A stretch of DNA of 64,000 nt from Candidatus Nanoarchaeia archaeon (lineage in GTDB: Archaea; Nanobdellota; Nanobdellia; Woesearchaeales; WJIZ01). Below, piece after piece: positions 42,339 through 52,200 of this stretch. Under the pieces are notes generated by a model. The model ran no database searches. It saw only the letters and a program-made list of their open reading frames with translations, and was not told the DNA's origin. Where the stretch lies: positions 62,001 through 126,000 of the forward strand of contig JANQND010000002.1 in NCBI GenBank assembly GCA_028279765.1, in the 5' to 3' direction. A program made the position numbers and the translations under genes. Positions within the stretch are counted from its first letter, which is position 1; every line of letters begins with the position of its first letter.

Positions 42339-45300
42339 CCAAACCACCTATTCAGTGCTTCTTGCTTTTCTTTATCTTTTCCAAAATACCCTTCAATTCT
42401 TCGTTTAGTAAGTTCAAGAGATTGTTTGAGATAGGCAGGAACATCATAGTGCTGTGCCAGGCTCAAGGCTGGTTCCAGATATTTAATAATGGATCCTTCT
42501 GAAATAGTGAAGAGTATTTTTCCTCCGCAGGAAGAGCACTTGCCAATAAGCGGAGGACGGCGAAACTTCGTGTTGCACTCAACACACCGAAACTGCTGCT
42601 GGGAAAACTTGCGCAGGTTACCCTTAATATCCCTGATAAAATGTTTTTCAATCACTATCCTGGATACGCCGGATTCCTCGACAGCACGAATCTTTACTGC
42701 AAGGTTCATTTGGCCGTGTACTTTTTCCTGCATTGACGGAAGGAGCTTATAAGATGAGCAGCGAACTCCTTTATTAATATCGGAAGTATCATGGGTAAAG
42801 TGCATCCCCTCATACTGCTTCTCTGTGTTCAGTCTCTTTCCTATTTGGTCTATTTCGATCTCCCAGGGTGGCTTATATTGGAGTGCAGCCTCGTAAAATT
42901 CTAGTGGGTAGGAAGAGCATACATCGACATCAAAAGCCATATCGTCGACCTCTGAAGGGGTAAGCTGTGAAGTGAGGACAAGCGGTGCATCCTGTGTCGC
43001 TCCCCTGGTATTAGGAAGATATTTTCGTGAAAAATTGAGCAGCGCATCAAGAAGAAGTGTTACGCATGCCTCATCTCCATCACAATCCCTTCGGGTTGCC
43101 GCATGAAATACAGGATGGGCATAGAATCCCTGCGTCTGGGAAAACCCTACGATGCGGGCAACTATTCCTGCAGAAGTATGGGGCGCAAGCGCTACTACCA
43201 ACTGCCCGACCAGTCCTTCTTTAGAGGAGCAATGATAAAAGGAGTCCGTGCGATAGTGAAGGGAAAGTAGGTCGTCAACATATTGGGTAACGCGCTGCAA
43301 AACCTCATCAGCCCCCTCTTCCGGAGATTCATTGCAGGAAGGAAGAATAATGTCCTGGGGAAATAATTCAACAACCTGATCCTCAGATACGAGGTCGTTT
43401 CCGAAAATATCCTGTTGATAGCCTAGCCTGCGCAGGGATTCAGGGGAGGTTCCAATTTCCTTAGGTCTGAAATGAGTAATCGCTAGCTGTGTCATGTCAT
43501 ATCGGGTTGTTCCGTCTTTATTTACCGGCACGCTATGCTTTGCTCTTAAAATTCCTTTCGCAAGGTGTTCAAGAGTGTGGTCTTTATTTGAAGTGCCTCG
43601 CACTCCTTTGATTAGATCCGGGCAGTCTTCAATTCCTAGCCTTTGCAGAGTATGGTCAAACAAATCATTGATTGCGATGCTCCGGTTGGAGTACGGAAAA
43701 TTCTTACCATGCTTGGGGCATTTCTCCTTTTCCATTTTTCCGCATGCTTTGCAGGAATACAGTTTGGTTGTACTGCTGCCGCATCGCTCGCATACGCCAA
43801 ATAGAGTTTCGTTACCACAACTGCACCGGTAAAGCGGAAAATCAGAAGTGACCTTCCCTTTTTCTAATGCAGACTGAAAAGAGCGAAGCCTCCCTCCTTC
43901 TTCTCCAACAGGAAACAGGCAATGGGGTTGACCGTCCATCTTCCTAACCTTTGCTTTCTCTGGTCTCCCCATCCTGGCCCCAATAAAAGTACCGGATCGG
44001 TCTCTAAGGGGAATTTTCGTAAAGGTGCTTAGCTGGTTGGTGAGTTGCTCTTCTTGCGGATCCTTCAAAGTCAAAGCAGGCAGCCCTTTATTAAGAAGAA
44101 ATCGGGAGAGGATAAGAGCATCATCCTTAGAAACAATAACATATTCTTTGGACATAGTAGAGTGTATTACTCCTAGTGTCTCAAGTGCTAGCTTTTGATC
44201 TTCCTTGTAAGGAAGGATTAGTTTGACAATGTTGTCTTGCTCTTCGATTTTCCTCGCCGTAGCTACCCAATCAATAAGGGAGCGCAGCTGCTCAGTAGAG
44301 AGCTCGTTCCAATAGTACGTATACTTTGGGTGCAGGGGAACCTGTAATTGTGTTGTAATTTTCAGTGCTTCATCTGCAGTGATAGAGCTATCCGCTACTT
44401 CAGAGAGAATAGCAGTAAAACGGTCCGAAGAAATGCCGCAATGGTTAGCGATCAATGAAAGGTCCGTTGATTGCAATTTTTTCTCTCCCGCTGCCCGAAC
44501 CTCCTGAACCCACCACTCCTCACAATATCCTGCAGGGACTAAAGGATGAGCACGATTAAAGAAATCTCCATAGTTAAAAAGAATATCTCCCAGATAAATA
44601 ATACTCTCTACTTCCAGGTAAATCTTCTTTGCAAGCTCTACCTCATTCACCCGAACAATTTCTCCACTTCTAAGTCGAACCAATGGGCCTTCAATAGTAT
44701 CACAGGTGGAAAGAGATGCCGCCTTACCGGGGCGCTCAACTTTTAGTTGTGTTCCGATTGCAATGAATTTATTAAGGATATATGTTGCTGCAGGATGGAT
44801 GGCTGCCGAAGAAAGTCCGGTGTTTCTCGCTCTTCCATAGCGCAGGCGAAATCCTCCTGCACGAAGCGGCCAGCCAAGGATAGGCCTTCCTGCTACTAAG
44901 TCTTTGAGATAAGTATAATCCGGCTGAATCTTACCATCGGATTTTTCGTCCGATTTTTTGGCCTTTTTTCGTTTCTGAAGGTCTACGAACTCTTTAAGAA
45001 AATTCCATTGCGTCATAGAAAATTCTTCTCCCCAATCAGAGAGTTGTTTCCAGAGTTTTTGGGATTTTTGACACAGGCATTCTCCCATAACCAGGCAAAA
45101 TCCGCTGCGGATAAGATTTGTTTCTACTCTGTCCAGATCCTTATAATTAGAAACTTCAATTTTTTCTGACGCATCGCCGGATACCTGGATAGGAAGATGC
45201 GTTGCCATGAATTCTACCTCCTCTTCGCTTGGGAGGTATTGCAGGTTAGTGATACGCTCATGATAATCATAGAGCTCAGCAACAGATCGTTTCACTTCCT

Positions 45301-45865
45301 TCTCTGTTGCGTCATATTCTGCATACCCCATCTGCGATCGCACGTAGTCCGCAACCAAAACAGATACAGCAGCGGCAGTTCCCCCTGCAGATCGGATAGG
45401 CCCTGAAAAAAGCAGGCAAAAATATTCTGTTCCGTCATCTTTGCGCTTTTTCAGTTTTAATTCTACAAATCCTTCTAAAGGAGAAGCTACTACTCCCAGT
45501 GTAAGATATGCTAGCCCTACCCGGATCCCTGTTTCCATAGCAAGAAGCTCATTGTCAAAGGTACAGAATTTCTGCTTCGCTGTCTCTAGCGAGATCGTAA
45601 ACGCCACTTTCCAGTGAAGTTTTCCGTATTGCTCCTCCAGCTGTTCAATACGCTTAGAAATTCCTGAGCCTTTTATTTGTGGCTGTGTAACAGAGATAAG
45701 GCCCTCTACTCTCTCTGCCATGTTTTTTGCAAGAGGAATAGGGACTGTTGGCTCGGGATCCAGCCCCTGATCGCGGGCCTTGCCTGCAAGATCATAAAGC
45801 TGTTTAACCCCCTTATCAATATCTGAAAAGTATTTCTCCATCCGCTCGCTCCTGTCGGTACTCAT
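42335..45865 (-). CDS. polC: DNA polymerase II (PolD) large subunit DP2
   Basis: 1176 residues, intein-free. The catalytic double-psi barrel carries the Asp cluster RRDCDGDEACV near 925. Zinc ribbons: CSCGNETLFGVCERCGSS and CKACGK (about 680-715) and CVECNTKF...CSSCGG (about 1090-1115). The extreme C-terminus QEALNRWFG is a PCNA-interaction box (Q-x-x-L-x-x-W-F). It is the polymerising subunit of the archaea-specific replicase. The start overlaps the DP1 stop by ATGA, so the two subunits are translationally coupled. Confidence 0.97.
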   Translation of the reverse strand: MSTDRSERMEKYFSDIDKGVKQLYDLAGKARDQGLDPEPTVPIPLAKNMAERVEGLISVTQPQIKGSGISKRIEQLEEQYGKLHWKVAFTISLETAKQKFCTFDNELLAMETGIRVGLAYLTLGVVASPLEGFVELKLKKRKDDGTEYFCLLFSGPIRSAGGTAAAVSVLVADYVRSQMGYAEYDATEKEVKRSVAELYDYHERITNLQYLPSEEEVEFMATHLPIQVSGDASEKIEVSNYKDLDRVETNLIRSGFCLVMGECLCQKSQKLWKQLSDWGEEFSMTQWNFLKEFVDLQKRKKAKKSDEKSDGKIQPDYTYLKDLVAGRPILGWPLRAGGFRLRYGRARNTGLSSAAIHPAATYILNKFIAIGTQLKVERPGKAASLSTCDTIEGPLVRLRSGEIVRVNEVELAKKIYLEVESIIYLGDILFNYGDFFNRAHPLVPAGYCEEWWVQEVRAAGEKKLQSTDLSLIANHCGISSDRFTAILSEVADSSITADEALKITTQLQVPLHPKYTYYWNELSTEQLRSLIDWVATARKIEEQDNIVKLILPYKEDQKLALETLGVIHSTMSKEYVIVSKDDALILSRFLLNKGLPALTLKDPQEEQLTNQLSTFTKIPLRDRSGTFIGARMGRPEKAKVRKMDGQPHCLFPVGEEGGRLRSFQSALEKGKVTSDFPLYRCSCGNETLFGVCERCGSSTTKLYSCKACGKMEKEKCPKHGKNFPYSNRSIAINDLFDHTLQRLGIEDCPDLIKGVRGTSNKDHTLEHLAKGILRAKHSVPVNKDGTTRYDMTQLAITHFRPKEIGTSPESLRRLGYQQDIFGNDLVSEDQVVELFPQDIILPSCNESPEEGADEVLQRVTQYVDDLLSLHYRTDSFYHCSSKEGLVGQLVVALAPHTSAGIVARIVGFSQTQGFYAHPVFHAATRRDCDGDEACVTLLLDALLNFSRKYLPNTRGATQDAPLVLTSQLTPSEVDDMAFDVDVCSSYPLEFYEAALQYKPPWEIEIDQIGKRLNTEKQYEGMHFTHDTSDINKGVRCSSYKLLPSMQEKVHGQMNLAVKIRAVEESGVSRIVIEKHFIRDIKGNLRKFSQQQFRCVECNTKFRRPPLIGKCSSCGGKILFTISEGSIIKYLEPALSLAQHYDVPAYLKQSLELTKRRIEGYFGKDKEKQEALNRWFG

Positions 45866-47436
45866 TTTCCAAATCGTAGTATTTTAACTTCTCGTGTCGC
45901 AAGATTAATCAAAGGAACCCTGCTAGGTTCGGGGTGGTGTCCCACTTTTTCCTGGAAAGGTGTTGTTTTCTGCCAGCAACTTGCGCAAATAAGAGTAATG
46001 TTGCGATAGTTTGATACGGCAACCTTATGAATATGTCCTGAGAGAAAAAAATCAGGGATAGTGTCAATGACTAAAGGATCCTTATCTTTATACGGCACAT
46101 AGAGAGTTGAGGTGTGGGTTGGCGCCAGGTGGCGGCGTTTAAGAAGAAACTTCATAATGAGGTCAGCACGATCATATCCTCCATTATTTCTGATCGAGTC
46201 AACATTTGCGACGTAGTGATCAAAAGAGTAGCCGTGATAAAGAAGTACTGAATAGCCGGGAAAGGTGTCGCTTTTGTGTATCCTAACCAGAGAAGGGTTC
46301 GAAACAATAGTCGCGTTGGGCAGTGCATAGAGTTCAGGGCAAATATCCTTATAGAAAGGGGGCTGGGGTTCTGCAAGCCGAAGGGCGTCATGATTTCCCG
46401 GGCAAATGATAAGCGAAATATGTTGAGGTATATGTGAGAGAAGTCTTGCGCATTCAGCATATTGCTCATAGGCATCAGCAATAGACAATTCTTTTTCCTG
46501 GCCAGGATAGATACCTACCCCATCAATAAGGTCTCCGACAATAAAGATATACTTCACTTTAGCGGCAATTTCTTTTTGCTTATCACTTCCTGTCTTCTGG
46601 TTGATCCAATCGAGAAAACGATTAAAATCATCCGCAAGGAAATCAACAGAGCCTATATGCAAATCAGACAGGCAAAGCGCATATGCCTCTTCTGTTGTTT
46701 TTTTAAGCTCGTTGGATAAGGGAATATCCGGCCAGATAATCGTATTTGCAAAGATAATGTTTTCTCCATTGACTCCGCTCACCCCCAGGACTTCATCAAA
46801 AACAATATCCTTTGAAGCAGAGAACTGTTCTGGTTTGTTCTTGCTGACAAGCACTTTAATTTCTCCAGTATTATCTTCAAGCGTAAGCATAATGTTCCCG
46901 TTTTTTGTCACCGCTTTATCTTTAACGATTCCAATAATGGACACATTCTCTCTCTCTCTTTTAGCCAGAATGCGGGTGATGGGGAGCGCATTTTTAAGGT
47001 CTTCTCGTGAATAAAGAATTTTTCGCAGCATCTCGAAGCGTGCAGTAAAATATTGTGTAAAATCGTTGACTTCTCTTTTTGTTGCTTCTTCTTCGTATGA
47101 CGAGAGGACTTGTACTTCTTTGCTTTCTGAGGGCTCGTCATCCGATGCAAAATGAAGAAGCCGCCGATACATTTCTTCTTTTGCATATTTCTCGCTAAGA
47201 ACTTTCGCATTTTCAATTTCTTCCCAGTGGTGTTTTTCTTCTTGGCTGTGTTGAAGCAAAGAGTAAATATCTTGATTTACGTAAAGAAGTTCAGGAATGG
47301 CTTTTTCAGCGAGCAAAGAAAGAGCCAATGGGTTGTCAAAGGATTCTGCTGGCCAGTCTGAAGAAACTAAGTATCCTTTTTGAAGCAGGGTATTGATAGC
47401 CTTCTTCCTGTTGATAAGTGTATTTTCGCTTTCCAT
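45862..47436 (-). CDS. polB: DNA polymerase II (PolD) small subunit DP1 (3'-5' exonuclease)
   Basis: 524 residues. An N-terminal helical domain, an OB fold (about 170-235; VSIIGIVKDKAVTKNGNIML), and a calcineurin-like phosphoesterase with intact metal motifs: LCLSDLHIGS near 252, GDLIDG near 302, CPGNHDALR near 347 and SGHIHK near 468. This is the proofreading exonuclease subunit. It lies 13 bp after orc1/cdc6 and overlaps DP2 by 4 bp: one initiator-polymerase operon reading away from the putative origin. Confidence 0.96.
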   Translation of the reverse strand: MESENTLINRKKAINTLLQKGYLVSSDWPAESFDNPLALSLLAEKAIPELLYVNQDIYSLLQHSQEEKHHWEEIENAKVLSEKYAKEEMYRRLLHFASDDEPSESKEVQVLSSYEEEATKREVNDFTQYFTARFEMLRKILYSREDLKNALPITRILAKRERENVSIIGIVKDKAVTKNGNIMLTLEDNTGEIKVLVSKNKPEQFSASKDIVFDEVLGVSGVNGENIIFANTIIWPDIPLSNELKKTTEEAYALCLSDLHIGSVDFLADDFNRFLDWINQKTGSDKQKEIAAKVKYIFIVGDLIDGVGIYPGQEKELSIADAYEQYAECARLLSHIPQHISLIICPGNHDALRLAEPQPPFYKDICPELYALPNATIVSNPSLVRIHKSDTFPGYSVLLYHGYSFDHYVANVDSIRNNGGYDRADLIMKFLLKRRHLAPTHTSTLYVPYKDKDPLVIDTIPDFFLSGHIHKVAVSNYRNITLICASCWQKTTPFQEKVGHHPEPSRVPLINLATREVKILRFGK

Positions 47437-47449
47437 TCTTGTATCTGTT

Positions 47450-48661
47450 CTACCCTAGCCCCAGTTCTCTCTGCAGGGACTTCTGAATATTTTCTATAGA
47501 GGTTGTTTGTATGCCCAGGCTTACTTCCCTTGTTCTCCCGTAGCGGCCTTTCGAGATTATCTTTGCGTTAATGATTCCGAACATGTCGAGCTCGGCTAAA
47601 ACATCAGATATTCTTCTTTGTGTAAGCGGGCGAAGTGCGGTCTGCTGGCAAAGAGATTTGTAGTAGTCATAGATCTCTCCAGTAAAAATAGTGCCCTGCT
47701 TCTTTGATGACAGGACAAGGATAGAGTAAAGGATGCATTGGCTTTGTTTCGGCTGTTGAATAACAATATCTACCAGTCTATCTTTTTCGATCTTCTCTTC
47801 AGCTCGGTCGATATGCGCAAGGGAAATTCTTGCTGCTCTTTCTCTCTCTGTAAGCTCGCCTGCAACGCGCAGCAGTTCCAGGGCTCGTCGTGCATCACCA
47901 TGTTCTCTTGCAGAATATGCGGCGCATTTTTCTATGGTCCCGGGCTCCAGGGCTCCGCTTGCAAAAGCAAGTTCTGATCGCTGGCGCAGAATATCCTGAA
48001 TCTGAAGAGCGTTGTATGGGGGGTATACGATCTCTTCTTCGGAGAGAGATGAGCGAACGCGAGGGTCAAGGTGATCAATAAAAAGAAGATCGTTGGACAG
48101 CCCGACCAAAGTAACATAGCTATGTTGAAGATTTTCGTTATAGCGTGTTAAGTTATAGAGTACGCTGTCTCCTGCTTTTTTAATCAGTTGGTCAACCTCA
48201 TCAAGGATAAGAACAACAGGTTTGCCTTGCTGTTCAATCGCATTAAAAAAAATACGGTAGACCTCATCTGTCGGAAGGCCGGTAATAGGGATTTCTTTCC
48301 CCAATTCCCTTGCAAGCTGTGCGAGGAGACGATATTCTGTATCAGCAACACGCTTCAGTTTGCAATTAAGGTACACTATTTTAAAGGAGAGCTTATTGTC
48401 AGTAGAGGTTTGCTCCATGCTGCGCATAACGTATTTAATAGACATGGTTTTCCCTGTTCCGGTCTTGCCATAAATAAAAAGATTAGATGGCTTGTTTCCT
48501 TTAAGAATGGGCGCCAGGATTTGCGCAATATGTTTTATTTGCTCATCTCTATGGTGGACAGCTTCCGGAAGGTAGCTACCTTGAAACACGCCCTTATCCT
48601 TAAAGATCGACTCGGTTTTAAGATAGTCATTAAAAAATTCTGCGAGATCTTTACTTGCCAT
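47450..48661 (-). CDS. cdc6: Replication initiator Orc1/Cdc6
   Basis: 403 residues from ATG 48661 (MASKDLAEFF), chosen by homology; the open frame continues 49 codons, but that part is hydrophobic, origin-derived and would swallow an ORB-like repeat. A TTTAAAAA TATA element about 28 bp upstream agrees. Motifs: FIYGKTGTGKT Walker A near 64, LILDEVDQL Walker B near 152, sensor YVTLVGLSNDL, and a C-terminal winged helix (about 315-400) that binds ORBs. It loads MCM at the adjacent origin. Confidence 0.95.
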   Translation of the reverse strand: MASKDLAEFFNDYLKTESIFKDKGVFQGSYLPEAVHHRDEQIKHIAQILAPILKGNKPSNLFIYGKTGTGKTMSIKYVMRSMEQTSTDNKLSFKIVYLNCKLKRVADTEYRLLAQLARELGKEIPITGLPTDEVYRIFFNAIEQQGKPVVLILDEVDQLIKKAGDSVLYNLTRYNENLQHSYVTLVGLSNDLLFIDHLDPRVRSSLSEEEIVYPPYNALQIQDILRQRSELAFASGALEPGTIEKCAAYSAREHGDARRALELLRVAGELTERERAARISLAHIDRAEEKIEKDRLVDIVIQQPKQSQCILYSILVLSSKKQGTIFTGEIYDYYKSLCQQTALRPLTQRRISDVLAELDMFGIINAKIISKGRYGRTREVSLGIQTTSIENIQKSLQRELGLG

Positions 48662-48728
48662 TGTGTTCCATGAGAAACGCAGGTTTTTAAATGTTATTAT
48701 ACTTAGAAATAGAGCTTGTCTTAGTGTT

Positions 48729-48754
48729 GCCCCACCCCTTAATTTCTGGTGGAA
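48729..48754 (-). repeat. ORB-like repeat 1
   Basis: The minus strand reads TTCCACCAGAAATTAAGGGG followed by TGGGGC. It resembles the archaeal origin recognition box (TTCCA...GAAA..AAGGGGT with its G-string). It shares the exact 13-mer GAAATTAAGGGGT with repeat 2, in inverted orientation. Confidence 0.65.
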
Positions 48755-48954
48755 TGTCCATATAAAAATAATAGTCCGTATAAAAAAATTATATATATTA
48801 TATTTCAATATAGAAAATAATAAATAATATACTATTGACTCTAATCAAAAAGAAAAAGCAAGAAACAAACAACCCAAATGAAGAGAACAATGTGCACATT
48901 TTAAGTATGAAAGATGCCAAAAAATAACACAAAAACACAAATATACATTCTCTA

Positions 48955-48981
48955 TAGGAAATTAAGGGGTAGGTGGAGGAT
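48955..48981 (+). repeat. ORB-like repeat 2
   Basis: Plus-strand copy containing GAAATTAAGGGGT (48958-48970), followed by AGGTGGAGGAT. It is inverted relative to repeat 1 across about 210 bp of AT-rich DNA. Confidence 0.65.
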
Positions 48982-49009
48982 ATTTAGTAAACTTCAAAAC
49001 GGGCGAAAG

Positions 49010-49036
49010 ATCCTCCAGGTATGCCTTAATCTCCTA
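49010..49036 (-). repeat. ORB-like repeat 3 (partner of repeat 2)
   Basis: Read on the minus strand it matches repeat 2 at 22 of 27 positions (TAGGAGATTAAGG and TGGAGGAT), but its G-string is changed to GGCAT. Repeats 2 and 3 therefore form an inverted pair with a 28-bp spacer; a weaker ATTAAGACATA echo follows at 49050-49060. Confidence 0.55.
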
Positions 49037-49280
49037 CGTATTTTATTGATTAAGACATAAGGAAAAACAAGTAGTCTTTTCCTTCCTATTATATTCTCTA
49101 AAATTGAAAAGCTTTAAATACTGTGAATAGGATAATTTGTATACACGTTTAAGGGTATTGTATTCGAGGGGAAAGAGAGTAACAATATCTCAAAATAATA
49201 GCCAAAAACAAAGAAATAATTTAGTTGGCACTCAGAAAAGAAAGAATAGATGTATTAGAACCCACTACAAAAGAAAAAAG

Positions 49281-52200
49281 ATGGGAATAAAGCGGGTCGC
49301 TTGGATAAGTATAGTTCTAGTAGTAGTCTTCTCTTCGTTTACTTGGGCTTACAAGTACGATATAGCGTATGATTTTGGCGACTCCAAGGCGTGTGAGGAT
49401 TTTGGTGGAGAAACTTGCAAGATACACTATACTAATAGTGATGTGGGGAAGGGAACTTGTAAAGGGTATGCAGGGAATTGGATCTGGGAAACAATTTTAG
49501 AATTCGATTTAGAGTCACTCCCTATTGAGAAAGCAAAATTTGTGGTGCAGTCTGGCGAGCAATTAGAGTGCAAGTTAAATGGAGAAACAGTTCTAACTCA
49601 CGTAATTACGACCACAACATGCAATAATGAATATCCAGAAGATCTTGATCCGAGCTTGTTCAAAATAGGGAAGAATCAAATACAGTGCGGAATAAAAGGG
49701 AGGGCAGGCCAAGGAAGGTATGCTGGCTTCGAGCTCAAGGAATTCTCTTTCACTATAACTGAAGAAGTGGAAGCAGACTCTAGCAAATTTGCTTGTGAGG
49801 AATATCCACAAGGAGCCAGGTGGGTTACTGATATAGATGTTGATCAAGAATCTGATGATTTTTGCTGCGGCGACGATGCAAGCGACGATCCAGGCATATC
49901 CGACGATGCCTGTATATCTTGCCCACTGGGAGATAGTTTTGGGCACCGCTCTTGGCATGAAACTCTTGGTTGCTGCGGTGTTGATAATGTTTCTCAGTGC
50001 GGGATTTTTCAGGACGAAATATACTTATGCAGCGATGCAGAAGGCAGATCCACAAAATGGAGTTGGGGGGACTCCTCCGAAAGCAGAGGGAACATTGTTC
50101 GATCTTTCTGTAGTGAACCTGCGGTCTCTTATGTCTCAGACGGAAACGACTGGATAGCCTGTACTCCCCCTATCTTGCCCACTGGTTGTACGGATACTGA
50201 TAGCGGGAATGATTATGAAAACCAAGGAACGGTTACTGTCACTGTAGCAGACAAGGAATTTATTCATACAGATAGTTGCGACGGAAATAATCTTCTCGAA
50301 TATTCTTGCAGTGAGGGGTTTGTGGTGAAAAACACAACGTTTAGGTGTGAAAACAGTTGCAGCAATGGGGCTTGCCAGTCTCTTTCCTGTACAGACCAAG
50401 ATTACTCGGGGAGCGAGGTTTACCAATATTATGCGCCAGGAACAGCATATGACATTGATTCAAGCGGCCAAGGCAGTTGCGGGCAAGAACAATATGAAGG
50501 GCTCCTTATTGAAACTTATTGTAAAGATGGTGAGTATAGCCTAGGTGACTATGATTGCCCAGAAGGGTGCAGCGGCGGAACTTGCCAGGTTATTTGCGAA
50601 GACAAAGGCACTAATTTTTACGCGACCGAAAGAATCGGCAAAGGAGAGGTTTCCCTTACTGATTATTGCAGTCCTGATGGAACGTTGCTCTTTGAGACTC
50701 AATGCAGTTCCGGAAAAGGAAACTATATTATGCATGAATGCGAAAACGGCTGTGTGAATGGAAAGTGCATCAGAAACAAAGAGAAGAAAACATTCAAGAC
50801 AGAAGAACCATTCCTTGTAGAAAGGGACCAAGATTACGTAATAAAGCACGGTTTAGGCAGGATACCTTCAATATGTTCAGTCTATTTTATTGATGATGAA
50901 AGCGATGATTTGAACAACCCTCAGCAGCGAATATTAGTAGAGCCGGTAACGTATAGAGGCTACTCTATACACCATGTTGACGAAACCCACCTTACTATCT
51001 CGACGGGGTCGCACGCGGTTGCCACTGCCTTGGCAAGCACAACAACAAAGAATTGGAAAGCGCCCTTTCCCGGACGCGATTCTCAATGGGCCAACGAAAT
51101 TCGATATCATAAAGGATACTATCAAGTTATTTGCCAAATTGAAAGTGACCATAATACTTTCGAGACAGATTGGTTCTCTGTCGAGAGGCACAAAGATTAC
51201 GAGATACCTAACATTTTCGGAACAGAACTTACTTGGTGTACTACATACTTCAAACCGAATCCCCCCCCCGACTTACTAATCAAATCGGAACGAATGGAGG
51301 GAGGTGCAAAGCACGGGCAATCATATCACCATATCAATGAAGACACCTTCACTCACTCAACAGGATTCAATGGTGCAGTAACACTTTCCATGGCTAATAA
51401 TGGAGAAGAAGGATGGAGGGAGAACTTTCCGGGACATAACTCTTCGGGCAGGGGGATTTTTAATTGGGTCGGGTACTTCAATGGATATCACAAAAATATT
51501 TGTGGAAGGGCCGAACCACAAGAGACGTCAGCGAAAATCGTTCATGCCTCGGATTGGTTTGAAGCCAAAAGAAATAAGAACTATCCGATAGAGCACAATT
51601 TAAATGAAATCCCTGCGTGGTGTTCGGTTCTCTTCAGAAAAGATGAAACTCATGATCCGTTTATTGTTCAAAGAACGGACAAAGGAAACGATCGAGGCCA
51701 TTCTATCCATACGGTCACGGAAACTTCTTTAGTAGTATCAACAGGGAGAGGTGCAGTAGCAACTACTTATACAGATGTCAGCAAAAACTCAGGCTGGAAG
51801 GATAAGTTCCCTGGGAGAAGCGGCCGAGATAAAAATGAAATTTATTATTTTAACGGAGAATATAAAGTAATTTGTGGGTCATCAAAAGGTGCAGACAGAG
51901 ACAACGTCCTTGACACTTCTTTAATTGCTCACTATGTTCCAAAAGATATCAATCGAGAAACCCCCCATACATTCTACGATGAAGGGCGAACAAATCCTCT
52001 ATCAATAGAAGCACATGATTATATTTGCACAGATGATCAAGAGGATTTCGATATATATGAGTGCTGTGGTGCAGCCCCTGGAGAAAATAGCGTTTGCAAC
52101 GACGAATTTAACCCAAGCCTAGGAAAATTCTTGGGAGATTCAGTCTCACTATATGAAAGATATTTTTATTGTACAGAAGGATCAAATTTCACCTCTGATC

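Larger units (their letters stand above)
48700..49060. other. Putative replication origin (oriC)
   Basis: A non-coding stretch between orc1/cdc6 and the divergent surface-protein gene. It holds ORB-like repeats (entries at 48729, 48955 and 49010) flanking an AT-rich core (about 48760-48960) that could unwind. Inside lie a tandem repeat of GTCC(A/G)TATAAAAA units (48756-48790) and a 12-bp palindrome AATGTGCACATT (48889-48900). Archaeal origins typically sit next to orc1/cdc6 with inverted ORBs around an AT-rich element. Inferred from layout, not demonstrated. Confidence 0.7.

Noticed and set aside
37969-45865. Inteins in MCM, DP2 or RFC
   Set aside because: These genes often host inteins in archaea, but all motifs run without interruption and lengths are normal.
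48662-48808. 49-residue N-terminal extension of Orc1/Cdc6
   Set aside because: It is translated origin sequence, includes an ORB-like repeat, and the TATA spacing and homology both favour 48661.
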